Translations under genes and position numbers: made by a program
The notes under the pieces: model-generated
What the model was told of the DNA's origin: nothing
The model's database searches: none
The model's input: only the letters and a program-made list of their open reading frames with translations
Part shown: piece after piece, positions 7,818 through 15,967 of the stretch
How positions within the stretch are numbered: the first letter of the stretch is position 1
How the letters are laid out: each line of letters begins with the position of its first letter
Assembly (NCBI GenBank): GCA_039933515.1
Contig: JBDTNY010000117.1
Span: 1 to 55,477 of the forward strand
Origin: JAOUEA01 sp039933515
GTDB taxonomy: Bacteria > Actinomycetota > UBA4738 > HRBIN12
Reading direction: 5' to 3'
DNA: 55,477 bases

Positions 7818-8974
7818 TGGCCGAGCGGACATTCGCGATGCCGGACCTGGGGGAAGGACTGGAGGAAGGCGAGATCGTCGCGTGGTTGGTCGCCGCCGGA
7901 GACACGGTCGAGCTCAACCAGCCCCTCGTCGAGGTCGAGACGGCGAAAGCGACGGTCGAGATCCCCTCACCGTTCGCGGGGGTCGTGACGGCCGTCTTCG
8001 GCGAACTTGGCGAGACCGTGCCTGTCGGAGGCGTTCTGGTGACGTTCGAGGTTGCGTCTGCGTCCGCGTCGGTTCCGTCGGCATCGGCGTCGGCATCGGC
8101 GACCCAAGCCCATCCGAGCCCGGGCGGCGTCCACGCCGAGGGCGGTGCCTCCGTCGCAGCGACGCCCGCCGTGCGCAAGCTCGCGAAGACGCTCGGGGTC
8201 GACCTGGGCGACCTCACGGGGTCGGGTCCCGGCGGACGGGTGACCGCCGAGGACGTGCGCACAGCTTCAACCGGTGGCTCGGCACTTCCAGCCGCCGCTC
8301 GCGACTTCGACGTGCAGCGGATCTCGATCGCGCGGCGGACGATCGCCGAGCGGTTGACGGCGGTGGTCAGGGAGGTGCCGCACGTCACGACGTTCAGGAC
8401 GGTGGACTGCTCTGCGCTGCTGGAGGTGCGGGAGACGCTTGGGGTGTCGCCACTGCCGTTGTTCGTGAAGGCGGTCGCCGAGACCTGCCGGGCACACGCA
8501 GTGCTGCACTCGAGCTGGCACGGTGAGTCCGGGGAGATCCACGTGCCGCGGGCCTGCCACGTCGGGATCGCGGCGGACACCGACAAGGGACTCACCGTGC
8601 CGGTGGTGCACGGGGTCTGGGAGCTTGCGGTACCGGAGTTGCACGCGGAGATCCGGCGGCTCGCCGAGGCGGCACGGGCTGGATCGCTCACCCCCGAGGA
8701 GCTCACGGGAGGCACGATCAGCGTGTCGAACACCGGCTCGTACGGGTCGGAGGCGGGCACACCGATCATCAACCCGGGGCAGGGGGTCGTGATCGCGCTC
8801 GGGGTGATCGCACCTCGAGCCCTGGTCGTCGACGGTGAACTCGCCGCCCGCCCCGCGTGCACGCTCTCGCTGTCGTTCGATCACCGGTTGATGGACGGCG
8901 CGACCGCGGGGCGGGCGCTCACCGACCTCGTCGCGCTGCTGCAGGACCCGGAGCGCCTTGGGAGCTTCGCGTGA
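7817..8974 (+). CDS. Dihydrolipoamide acyltransferase (E2) of a 2-oxoacid dehydrogenase complex
   Basis: 385 residues in three parts: a lipoyl domain (1-77) with the lipoylated lysine in ETAKA (Lys44); a flexible linker rich in Ala and Ser (~78-98), encoded by a low-complexity gcatcg/gcgtcc run; a peripheral-subunit-binding domain (PAVRKLAKTLGVDL...GPGGRVTAEDV); and the catalytic domain ending SLSFDHRLMDG with the active-site His356 and Asp360. It transfers the acyl group from lipoamide to CoA. Only one lipoyl domain is present, as in branched-chain E2s. The gene overlaps both neighbours, so the operon is tightly coupled. Confidence 0.93.
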   Translation: MAERTFAMPDLGEGLEEGEIVAWLVAAGDTVELNQPLVEVETAKATVEIPSPFAGVVTAVFGELGETVPVGGVLVTFEVASASASVPSASASASATQAHPSPGGVHAEGGASVAATPAVRKLAKTLGVDLGDLTGSGPGGRVTAEDVRTASTGGSALPAAARDFDVQRISIARRTIAERLTAVVREVPHVTTFRTVDCSALLEVRETLGVSPLPLFVKAVAETCRAHAVLHSSWHGESGEIHVPRACHVGIAADTDKGLTVPVVHGVWELAVPELHAEIRRLAEAARAGSLTPEELTGGTISVSNTGSYGSEAGTPIINPGQGVVIALGVIAPRALVVDGELAARPACTLSLSFDHRLMDGATAGRALTDLVALLQDPERLGSFA

Positions 8975-9888
8975 AGATCGTCTCGTTGCTGCCCTCGGCC
9001 ACCGAGATCGTGTACGCGCTGGGATTGGCCGACGACCTGATCGGCGTGACGGACGAATGCGACTTCCCGCCCGGGGCCATCACGAAGCCGGTCGTGTCTC
9101 GGAGTGCGCTCCCCCAGGGCCGGCCACTCAGTTCGGGCGACATCGATCGTGCGGTGCGTGAGCGCATGGATACGCAGCTCCCGCTCTACCGGCTCGACAC
9201 CGACCTGCTGCGCCGCGAACAGCCCGACGTGATCCTCACGCAGGATCTGTGCCGCGTCTGTGCGGTGCCGGCCGGCCACGTGAAGGAGGCGCTGCAACAG
9301 CTCGGGGTGGATGGCGACACGCAGGTCATCTCGCTCGACCCACACACCCTCGACGACGTGATCGCGCAGCTCGAGATCGTGGGGAAGGCGCTCGACCGCG
9401 AGGAACACGGGACCGAGCTTGCAGAGGAACTTCGCGCACGGGTCGCCACGGCCAGGGCCACGGCTGCCCGGCTCCCGACGATCGGTGTGTGCTGTCTCGA
9501 GTGGTGGGAGCCTCCCTACGTCGCCGGCCATTGGGTGCCCGAGATGGTCGAGGCCGTCGGCGCTTCCGACCTGTTGCACGAGAAAGGTGAGCCGTCGCGC
9601 GTCGTGACCCACCGCGAGATCCGGGACGCGAACCCCGAGATGCTCGTCTTCATGCCGTGCGGCTACTACTTGGAAGAGGCCGAGGAGGAGGGCGGGCAAC
9701 TGCTCGCGCACCCCGAGATCGCCGATACGCCCGCCGCGCGCAACGGCAACGTGTTCGCCGTCGACGCCACGTCGTTCTTCTCGCGGCCGGGGCCCCGGAT
9801 CGTCGACGGCCTCGAGATCTTGGCCTGGGCCGTCCATCCGGAGGCGTACCCCGCACCACCCCCCGGCTCGATCGTCCGGCTCGGATGA
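8971..9888 (+). CDS. Cobalamin/iron-complex-binding protein of the BtuF/TroA fold, apparently cytosolic
   Basis: The product begins MKIVSLLPSATEIVYALGL, the hallmark N-terminus of BtuF-type periplasmic binding domains, and carries DVILTQDLCRVCAVP and a C-terminal WAVHPEAY. The start is GTG 8971, overlapping the E2 stop, with GGGAG 6 nt upstream; the product has 305 residues. There is no signal peptide or lipobox, and no ABC permease or ATPase gene nearby, so a transport role is doubtful; proteins of this type are often annotated simply as cobalamin-binding. Coupling to the E2 gene implies co-expression with 2-oxoacid metabolism. Confidence 0.75.
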   Translation: MKIVSLLPSATEIVYALGLADDLIGVTDECDFPPGAITKPVVSRSALPQGRPLSSGDIDRAVRERMDTQLPLYRLDTDLLRREQPDVILTQDLCRVCAVPAGHVKEALQQLGVDGDTQVISLDPHTLDDVIAQLEIVGKALDREEHGTELAEELRARVATARATAARLPTIGVCCLEWWEPPYVAGHWVPEMVEAVGASDLLHEKGEPSRVVTHREIRDANPEMLVFMPCGYYLEEAEEEGGQLLAHPEIADTPAARNGNVFAVDATSFFSRPGPRIVDGLEILAWAVHPEAYPAPPPGSIVRLG

Positions 9889-9934
9889 ACGAGGGCGACG
9901 CCCCGCCGATCATGCGACCCGAGGAGACCGCCCG

Positions 9935-10738
9935 ATGACCGACGTGACGCCTCCGATCCTCGGGTTCGACCCCGATCCCGTCGCCGTGATCGAGCCGGGC
10001 GAGGTGATCGACCCGATCGACATCGCGCCCCATGCCGTCCTCTGCTTCTTCCAGGACGTGATCGCCAAGGTCGTCGCGGAACACGCTGGGAAGGTGATCG
10101 ATCACGTCGTCTCGGAGATGGGGCGCAACCCCGTCTACGAGCTGGACTACGGCGGACGGCGGCTCACGCTGCTCCACCCCGGCGTCTGTGCGCCGCTCGC
10201 CGCAGGGTTCCTCGAAGAGCTCATCGCGCGGGGGTGCCGGTCGTTCGTCGCCTGCGGCGGCGCGGGCGTGCTGGTGCCCGGCGTGGCGCTCGGTCACGTG
10301 GTAGTTCCGACGTCCGCGATCCGCGACGAAGGCACGTCGTACCACTACCTGCCCCCCGGGGAGCCCGCGCGTCCGTCGGATCTGGCCGTCGAGGCGATCA
10401 TCGCCACGCTCGAGGCGCATCACGTCCCGTACGTCACCGGCGCGACGTGGACGACCGACGCGATCTACCGCGAGACCCGGGGGAAGGTGAACCAACGCGT
10501 CGCCGAGGGCTGCCTCACCGTCGAGATGGAGGCCGCCGGGTTCTTCGCGGTGTCGGCGTTCCGCGGCGTGACGTTCGGGCAGCTCCTGTACGCCGGCGAC
10601 GATCTCTCGGGCGACGTCTGGGACCAACGGGGCTGGGACGATCACGCGAGCGGCCGCGAGCTCCTGTTCAGGCTCGCGGCCGAGGCGGTCCTGCGTCTGC
10701 CGCCCGGTGAGGTTGGCGCTGCCCTCGCCCCGCGCTGA
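9935..10738 (+). CDS. Nucleoside phosphorylase family protein (PNP/UDP type)
   Basis: 267 residues with the phosphorylase fold signatures: a Gly-rich ACGGAGVL turn after a beta strand, VVVPTSAIRDEGTSYHY (the usual DEGTS block), and TVEMEAAGFFAVSAFRG, where Glu-Met-Glu is the ribose-binding motif of uridine/purine nucleoside phosphorylases. It probably cleaves a nucleoside with phosphate; the base cannot be told. The start ATG 9935 follows GAGGAG by 8 nt. It lies 46 nt after the BtuF-like gene on the same strand. A short extension before the fold (~40 residues) is unusual. Confidence 0.82.
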   Translation: MTDVTPPILGFDPDPVAVIEPGEVIDPIDIAPHAVLCFFQDVIAKVVAEHAGKVIDHVVSEMGRNPVYELDYGGRRLTLLHPGVCAPLAAGFLEELIARGCRSFVACGGAGVLVPGVALGHVVVPTSAIRDEGTSYHYLPPGEPARPSDLAVEAIIATLEAHHVPYVTGATWTTDAIYRETRGKVNQRVAEGCLTVEMEAAGFFAVSAFRGVTFGQLLYAGDDLSGDVWDQRGWDDHASGRELLFRLAAEAVLRLPPGEVGAALAPR

Positions 10739-10755
10739 GGCGCCGTGCCGTTCGG

Positions 10756-10761
10756 TATCCT
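10756..10761 (+). promoter_or_regulatory. -10 box TATCCT, 7 nt before ATG 10769
   Basis: The hexamer is followed by cccgcgc and then ATG. It fixes the start of the next gene at 10769 rather than at GTG 10745, and implies a leaderless mRNA. Confidence 0.55.
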
Positions 10762-10768
10762 CCCGCGC

Positions 10769-11527
10769 ATGGCGTATGACGTGATCCTCGACGACCGCCC
10801 GTACCGGATCCGGCACCCCGCCGGGGTGGCGGCGCTCGGGCTCGCCACGCTCGGGCTGTACTCCCTCTACTGGTACTACCGCGCGAACGACGACGCGCGC
10901 ATGTACCTGCGCGACTACTCGATCAGACCGCTGATCGCCACCCTCGCGGTGCTCTCCGCCATGTTGCTGGCGCCGGTGGCGATCGCCGCCGTGATCTGGG
11001 CGCGGGCCCCGCTGCGTGTGACCGCGGTGCTCGCGTTCTTGCTTGCGCTCGCCGTGATGTGGAGGTCGTTCCTGCACACCGCCCGGCGGATCCGCCGGGT
11101 GCAAGAGCGCGCGGGCGTCGCGACACGCGCCTCGGTGACGACGGGATTCGCCTTGCTCGCGCTGATGCCGATCGTGGGGTACGCCTATGCGCAGGCCGCG
11201 CTGAACGCCGCGTGGACCTCCCCCACCGCCGACCACACCCCGCAGCCCGCGGGCCCCGCGTCCACCGCCGCTCCCTCGGCGCACGCGGAGCCGCGCCCCG
11301 TCGGCCACAACCGCGTCACCCCGGCCGACCTGGGCCAGCGCGTGACCTTCCAGTTCGAGTTGCCGAACGGGTTCACGACCGAGGCCGTGGGCGTCTTCGA
11401 GCGTTGGGACGCGGCCGCCCAGACCTTCTTCGTCCGCAAGAAGGACGGCACCGAGGTACGTGTGCCCGCCCGTGGTGTGCGCCACGGCAAGGTGATCCCG
11501 CCTCGGCCGGCCGCCCCCGTCCAGTAG
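10769..11527 (+). CDS. Membrane protein with DUF4234-like N-terminus and a C-terminal SH3-like domain
   Basis: 252 residues. Residues 1-40 carry RHPAGVAALGLATLGLYSLYWYYR, the start of a DUF4234-like membrane domain; further hydrophobic segments lie at ~50-75, ~80-97 and ~118-138. A Pro/Ala/Thr-rich linker (~145-180) leads to a domain LGQRVTFQFELPNGF...VFERWD...VRKKDGTEVRVPARGVRHGKVIPPRP. That block resembles the small SH3-like domain found at the N-terminus of Rv0428c-type GNAT acetyltransferases. Here it stands alone, after the membrane part and without a GNAT domain. The start is supported by a leaderless -10 box. Function unknown. Confidence 0.72.
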   Translation: MAYDVILDDRPYRIRHPAGVAALGLATLGLYSLYWYYRANDDARMYLRDYSIRPLIATLAVLSAMLLAPVAIAAVIWARAPLRVTAVLAFLLALAVMWRSFLHTARRIRRVQERAGVATRASVTTGFALLALMPIVGYAYAQAALNAAWTSPTADHTPQPAGPASTAAPSAHAEPRPVGHNRVTPADLGQRVTFQFELPNGFTTEAVGVFERWDAAAQTFFVRKKDGTEVRVPARGVRHGKVIPPRPAAPVQ

Positions 11528-11558
11528 CGTCCGCCCGACCCGACCCAGGAGGTCACCG

Positions 11559-11972
11559 ATGTCAGAGGGCCACGAGCTTCCCACCGCGTTGATCCGTCTC
11601 CGCCTGGGCCAGGAAGACGCGCATTACGGCGGGAACCTCGTCGCCGGCGCCACCCAGCTCAAGATCGTCGGCGACCTGATCACGGAGCTCGCGATGCGCT
11701 ACGACGGTGACGAGGGCCTGTTCCGCGCCTACGAGTCGGTCGAGTTCCTCGCGCCGCTCTATGCGGGCGATTGGATCGAGGCGCGCGGGAAGATCGTGCG
11801 CGTCGGGACGACCTCCCGGCGGTGCGAGTTCGAGATCTTCAAGATCGGCGCCGCCCTGCCCGAGATCAGTGACAGTGCGGCCGAGTTCCTGGACGAGCCC
11901 GTGCTGACGTTGAAGGCGGCGGGCACCACGGTCGTGCCCGCGGGCCACCAGCGGTTCTCACACGACGGGTAG
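11559..11972 (+). CDS. kal: 3-aminobutyryl-CoA ammonia-lyase-like hotdog protein
   Basis: 137 residues closely following the Kal family: RLRLGQEDAHYGGNLVAGA, LITELAMRYDGDEGLF, and YESVEFLAPLYAGDWIEARG. In lysine fermenters this enzyme removes ammonia from 3-aminobutyryl-CoA to give crotonyl-CoA. AGGAGGT lies 6 nt before ATG 11559. No other lysine-fermentation gene (kamA, kdd, kce) is nearby, so the real substrate may be another beta-amino acyl-CoA. It converges on the kinase-like gene with 12 nt between the stops. The family is recognised with fair confidence; the substrate is inferred. Confidence 0.75.
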   Translation: MSEGHELPTALIRLRLGQEDAHYGGNLVAGATQLKIVGDLITELAMRYDGDEGLFRAYESVEFLAPLYAGDWIEARGKIVRVGTTSRRCEFEIFKIGAALPEISDSAAEFLDEPVLTLKAAGTTVVPAGHQRFSHDG

Positions 11973-11984
11973 TCCCCCGGTGGC

Positions 11985-12893
11985 CTACGTCCCGAACGCG
12001 GCGCGCAGCTGGGCGTCGAGGAGGGCCACCGACGCGTTCGTACCGCCTGCCAGGTGCACGTCGAGGAATGACAACAATGCGGCGCGGGCTTGGAACACCG
12101 CTCGGTGGTAGGTGCCCTCGTTCGCGGGGCCGTCGTAGGCCATGAGCACCTCGCGCACGAACGAGGGGCCCAGCCAGATCACGAGGCCAGCGAGGTCCAC
12201 GGCGGGGTCGCAGAGCCGGGCGTCGGCCCAGTCGATGATCGCGGTGAGCCGGGTGCTGTCCTCGCTCACGAAGAGATGCTCGCCCTTCAGGTCGCCGTGG
12301 CACAGGACCGTGGCGGCTTTCGCGCGAGCCTCGGGCGGCAGCGGATCGATCAGGAACGCGTCGACGGCGTCGCCGGCCACCCGCGTCGCCCAGTCGAGCG
12401 CGCCCTGACTCACGTCGAAGCCCGGGTCGAGCTCGAACTTGACCTTGGGGACACCGGCCCGCCGGGCGGCGGCGGCCGACGTCGCGTGCAGCGCTGACAG
12501 CGCCGCGCCCGTCGCCTTCGCGAGACCCTTGCGCGCCCATGGCTTCGGGCTGAGCATCGGACCGTCGGGTTGCTGTCCCTGGCGGCCCCTGGCGCGGGCG
12601 TAGACGCCGATCGAGAGCGGGAACTCCTCGGTGGGGGAACCGAGCGCGGTCATCGACGGGACGAGGGCGCCGAGCCGCTCAGACACCAGGTCGAGCACCG
12701 AGCGCTCGCGTTCGAGTCGATCGGCGTCTTCCTGCGAGCGGGGGAACTTCACGACATGCGTGCCGGCGGTCCACGTCACGTATTCCTCGCCTGCGTTCAT
12801 GAGCTTGGGAGCCTTCACCGAGAGATCGGGGAACGCGGCGGCGAGCGCGCGGCGAACGACGGGAGCCGACGTGGTGTCGGGCAGGGGCTTCAC
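11985..12893 (-). CDS. Aminoglycoside phosphotransferase (APH)-fold kinase
   Basis: 302 residues with the protein-kinase-like APH fold. The Brenner motif reads HGDLKGEHLF (His199-Gly-Asp201), with Lys-Gly-Glu-His in place of the common His-x-Gly-Asn, and the metal-binding IIDWADA has Asp221. The nucleotide-binding lysine is probably Lys49 (HVVKF). Substrate unknown; such proteins phosphorylate sugars, choline, macrolides or aminoglycosides. GTG 12893 is chosen because the minus-strand -10 box TACCGT (12900-12905) ends 6 nt upstream, indicating a leaderless start. It lies alone, so resistance or metabolic context cannot be inferred. Confidence 0.85.
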   Translation of the reverse strand: MKPLPDTTSAPVVRRALAAAFPDLSVKAPKLMNAGEEYVTWTAGTHVVKFPRSQEDADRLERERSVLDLVSERLGALVPSMTALGSPTEEFPLSIGVYARARGRQGQQPDGPMLSPKPWARKGLAKATGAALSALHATSAAAARRAGVPKVKFELDPGFDVSQGALDWATRVAGDAVDAFLIDPLPPEARAKAATVLCHGDLKGEHLFVSEDSTRLTAIIDWADARLCDPAVDLAGLVIWLGPSFVREVLMAYDGPANEGTYHRAVFQARAALLSFLDVHLAGGTNASVALLDAQLRAAFGT

Positions 12894-12931
12894 GACGGAA
12901 CGGTAACAGGGTGGGGCGCTCGCGGGCCGGA

Positions 12932-13321
12932 CTAGCTGGCGCGTTCGAGGCCCTGCAACACGCCGATCAGGTCCTCGACGTTGAAGGGCTTCGGCACATA
13001 GGCGTCGGCGCCGAGCTCCGCGGCCTTCGCTCGGTCCCGCAGGCTCGAGAGCGCGGAGACGATCACAACGCGTGGTCGCTCCTCCCTCGGAAGCTTCATC
13101 AGCTCCTCGAGCACGGCCCAGCCGTCCATCGTGGGCATCATGATGTCGAGGACCATCAGTCGCGGGTGGTGCGCCGCGATCTCGCTCAGGGCTTCGAGCC
13201 CGTTCTTAGCCGCGAACGTCGTGAAGCCCTCGGCCTCGAGGCTGAACTGGAGCACCCAGACCACCTGGGGCTCGTCGTCGACGACCAGCACGCTCGTCCC
13301 TGCTTCGATCGGTTCGTTCAT
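12932..13321 (-). CDS. Single-domain response regulator (CheY-like receiver)
   Basis: 129 residues forming one receiver domain and nothing else. All key residues are present: acidic pair Asp15-Asp16 (VLVVDDEP), phosphoacceptor Asp59 (MVLDIMMPTMDGW), the conserved Ser89 and Lys111 (VPKPF). No output domain follows, so it should act by protein-protein contact or phosphotransfer. No histidine kinase is encoded nearby, making it an orphan here. The start ATG 13321 has TAACCT ~10 nt upstream, suggesting a very short leader. Confidence 0.93.
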   Translation of the reverse strand: MNEPIEAGTSVLVVDDEPQVVWVLQFSLEAEGFTTFAAKNGLEALSEIAAHHPRLMVLDIMMPTMDGWAVLEELMKLPREERPRVVIVSALSSLRDRAKAAELGADAYVPKPFNVEDLIGVLQGLERAS

Positions 13322-13387
13322 CGTGGGTAGGAGGTTACGGCCAAGGGGTCGCTCGCCGCATCGGTCGCGCGGGCGGTTTTCCTTCTA

Positions 13388-13403
13388 GACCGATCGCTCG
13401 GTC
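13388..13403 (-). terminator. Hairpin downstream of purM
   Basis: The arms gaccga and tcggtc pair around loop tcgc. On the minus strand the hairpin is followed by TAGAAGGAAAA, so it is placed to end purF-purM transcription. The 169-bp gap between purM and the receiver gene holds nothing else I can recognise. Confidence 0.4.
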
Positions 13404-13490
13404 GCCCGCCGAAGGTCCGTGGGGGCGGGTGACGCGGACCTAGTCAACCCTGGGGACCGGTCGCCACGCGGCGCCGTCCACATCGACGTC

Positions 13491-14489
13491 TCAGACGATG
13501 CGGACGCCGGCACCCTCGACGACGTCGCCGACGCGGAACGCCGCATGGTCGCTCCGCTCGATCACTTCCTCGACATCGGCCGGGTCGACCACGAGCACCA
13601 TGCCCAGGCCCATGTTGAAGGTGGAGAACATCTCCTCGTCCGAGGCGTCGGTCTGCGACTGCAGCAGGTCGAACACCGCGTGCTCGGGCCAGGAGTCGCG
13701 CTCGATCTCGGCCCCGAGGCCCGAAGGGAGCGCTCGCGGGATGTTCTCGTGGAACCCGCCGCCGGTGATGTGCGCCGCCGCCCGCAGGAGCCCCTCGCGG
13801 GACAGGGCCAACAGGTCGAGGGCGTAGATCGCGCACGGCTCGAGCAGCTCGTCGGCCAACGGACGTTCGAGATCGCCGGGCATCGCGTCGAGGTCGTAGC
13901 GGCCCAGGAGCGACGAACGCACGAGCGAGAAGCCGTTCGCATGCAGACCGCTTGAGGCGAGCCCGACGAGCACGTCGCCCTCCCGCACCCGGGCGGGCCC
14001 CAGGAGATCGGCCTCGTCGACGATCCCCACGCAGAATCCGGCGAGGTCGAACTGATCGTCGGGCATCACCCCGGGATGCTCCGCGGTCTCGCCGCCCAAC
14101 AGCGCACAGCCGGCGCGCCGGCACCCCTCGGCTACCCCCTCCACGATCGAGGCCACCCGCTCGGGCACGACGCGCCCGACGGCGAGATAGTCCAGGAAGA
14201 AGAGCGGCTCGGCCCCGCTGCACGCGACGTCGTCGGCGCACATCGCCACCAGATCGATGCCGACGGTATCGACACGCCCGGTGGCGCGCGCGATCTCGAG
14301 CTTGGTGCCCACCCCGTCGCTGGCGGCCGCGAGGAACTGCTCATCGCCGATCCTGAATAGACCCGCGAACCCGCCGACGCCTTCGGTCACCTCCGGCCTG
14401 GTGGCGCGTGCCGCGAGGTCGCCGATCAGCGCGACCGCTTTCGCACCCGCCTCGATGTCGACCCCCGCCCCCCGGTAGACGTCACTCAT
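13491..14489 (-). CDS. purM: Phosphoribosylformylglycinamidine cyclo-ligase
   Basis: The AIR synthetase of purine synthesis, using ATP to close the imidazole ring of FGAM. 332 residues, normal for the family. Recognisable blocks: YRGAGVDIEAG at the N-terminus, SDGVGTKLEIA, GIDLVAMCADDVACSGAEPLFFLDY, GLLGGETAEHPG-type residues (LLGGETAEHPGV), and ITGGGFHENIPR. The ATG at 14489 overlaps the purF stop by 1 bp (TGATG), so purF and purM form an operon. This pair is separated from the other pur genes by the sigma/ogt pair. Confidence 0.97.
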   Translation of the reverse strand: MSDVYRGAGVDIEAGAKAVALIGDLAARATRPEVTEGVGGFAGLFRIGDEQFLAAASDGVGTKLEIARATGRVDTVGIDLVAMCADDVACSGAEPLFFLDYLAVGRVVPERVASIVEGVAEGCRRAGCALLGGETAEHPGVMPDDQFDLAGFCVGIVDEADLLGPARVREGDVLVGLASSGLHANGFSLVRSSLLGRYDLDAMPGDLERPLADELLEPCAIYALDLLALSREGLLRAAAHITGGGFHENIPRALPSGLGAEIERDSWPEHAVFDLLQSQTDASDEEMFSTFNMGLGMVLVVDPADVEEVIERSDHAAFRVGDVVEGAGVRIV

Positions 14490-15901
14490 CAGGTCGGCAA
14501 CCTGAGCTGGTCCTCGAGCACGAACTTACCGGCGTGCTCGGGGATCGGGATCGGATACTCGCCGTCGAAGCACGCGGCGCAGAACTCCGAGGCCGGACGT
14601 CCGGTGGCCTCGATCATGCCGTCTTGCGAGAGGTAGCCGAGCGAGTCGGCGCCGACGTAGGCGCGGATCTCCTCGACCGAGAGATCTGCGCCAATCAGCT
14701 CCTGGCGCGTGGGCATGTCGATCCCGTAGAAGCACGGCCATTTCAACGGAGGGCACGTGATGCGAAGGTGCACCTCGGTCGCGCCGGCCTCGCGGAGCGC
14801 CGCCACGATCTGTTTCGTGGTCGTCCCGCGGACGATCGAGTCGTCGACCACCACCAGCCGCTTGCCCCGGATCGAGTCCGGAAGCGGATTGAGCTTCAGC
14901 TTCACGCCGCGGTCGCGCAGGGTCTGCGACGGCTGGATGAAGGTGCGACCGACGTACTGGTTCTTGTAGAGGCCGTCGCCGTATGGGATGCCGGTGACCT
15001 CGCTGTAGCCCTGGGCCGCGCTATGGCCCGTGGTGGGGACCGCGATCACCATGTCGGCCTCCACCGGAGTCTCCCGCGCCATGATCTTTCCCATCTCGCG
15101 ACGCGCTTCGTGCACCGACCGGTCACGCAAGCGAGAGTCGGGTCGGGCGAGGTAGACGTACTCGAACACGCAGAGCGCCTTCCTCGGCGACTCGGCGAAC
15201 CGCACCGAGTGGAGCCCTCGGTCGTCGAACCGGATCAGCTCGCCCGGTTCGACGTCACGCATGAACACGGCCCCGACGATGTCGAGGGCGCACGTCTCGG
15301 AGGCCACCACGAATCCGTTGGGGAGCCGTCCGATACTCAACGGCCGCACCCCGTGAGGATCGCGAGCCGCGTAGACGCTGCGCTCGTCCATCATCACGAA
15401 ACAGAAGGCTCCCTCGAGCTCGGGCAGCACCCGCATCGCAGCCGCTTCGAGCCCCCCCGTGACCGCCATCTCGGTCGCGAGCATCGTCGTCACGAGATCC
15501 GAGTCGGTCGTGGCGTCGCCGCTGGTTCCCACCCGGCGCGCGAGCTCGTGGGTGTTCACGAGATTGCCGTTGTGGCCCAGGGCGAGCGAGTGCGCACCGT
15601 CGGTCTTGAACACCGGCTGCGCGTTGTCCCAGGTGGTGGAGCCGGTGGTCGAGTAGCGGGTGTGGCCGATCGCGAGATCGCCGTGAAGGGTGGTGAGCGT
15701 GGACTCGTTGAACACCTGGCTCACGAGCCCGAGATCCTTATAGACGAGGATGTTGTGCGCGTCGCTGACCGCGATCCCGGCGGACTCCTGGCCGCGGTGC
15801 TGCTGGGCGAAGAGCCCGAAGTAGGTCAGGCGCGCGACGTCGTCGCCGGGCGCCCACACCCCGAAGAGCCCGCATTCCTCTTTCGGCGATTCGGCTCCCA
15901 C
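14489..15901 (-). CDS. purF: Amidophosphoribosyltransferase
   Basis: First committed enzyme of purine synthesis (PRPP + glutamine to phosphoribosylamine). 470 residues. The N-terminal nucleophile is Cys10 in ECGLFGVW, so nine residues would be removed. The glutaminase part has QQHRGQESAGIA and HTRYSTTG; the phosphoribosyltransferase loop is VVVDDSIVRGTT. Cysteines at PLKWPCFYGID and EFCAACFDGE fit the iron-sulfur type known from Bacillus. The start is GTG 15901; a minus-strand TACCCT (15911-15916) lies 9 nt upstream, so the mRNA probably has almost no leader. Confidence 0.97.
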   Translation of the reverse strand: MGAESPKEECGLFGVWAPGDDVARLTYFGLFAQQHRGQESAGIAVSDAHNILVYKDLGLVSQVFNESTLTTLHGDLAIGHTRYSTTGSTTWDNAQPVFKTDGAHSLALGHNGNLVNTHELARRVGTSGDATTDSDLVTTMLATEMAVTGGLEAAAMRVLPELEGAFCFVMMDERSVYAARDPHGVRPLSIGRLPNGFVVASETCALDIVGAVFMRDVEPGELIRFDDRGLHSVRFAESPRKALCVFEYVYLARPDSRLRDRSVHEARREMGKIMARETPVEADMVIAVPTTGHSAAQGYSEVTGIPYGDGLYKNQYVGRTFIQPSQTLRDRGVKLKLNPLPDSIRGKRLVVVDDSIVRGTTTKQIVAALREAGATEVHLRITCPPLKWPCFYGIDMPTRQELIGADLSVEEIRAYVGADSLGYLSQDGMIEATGRPASEFCAACFDGEYPIPIPEHAGKFVLEDQLRLPT

Positions 15902-15967
15902 GAGGCCTAGAGGGTAGCACCCGACTCGAGGGCGTTCGCGTCGGGCCGAGCTGCGGCCCAGGACCCC

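Noticed and set aside
7817..8974. Lipoyl-linker repeat (gcatcg/gcgtcc) as a regulatory repeat
   Set aside because: It is in frame and encodes the Ala/Ser flexible linker normal for E2 proteins.
9650..11584. 644-codon minus-strand frame over the phosphorylase and membrane-protein genes
   Set aside because: Shadow frame: the plus-strand genes have clear families, ribosome sites and a leaderless box, and the minus frame has no recognisable domain.
11985..12893. Antibiotic-resistance aminoglycoside kinase
   Set aside because: The APH fold is shared by many kinases; the Brenner loop is atypical and there is no resistance context.
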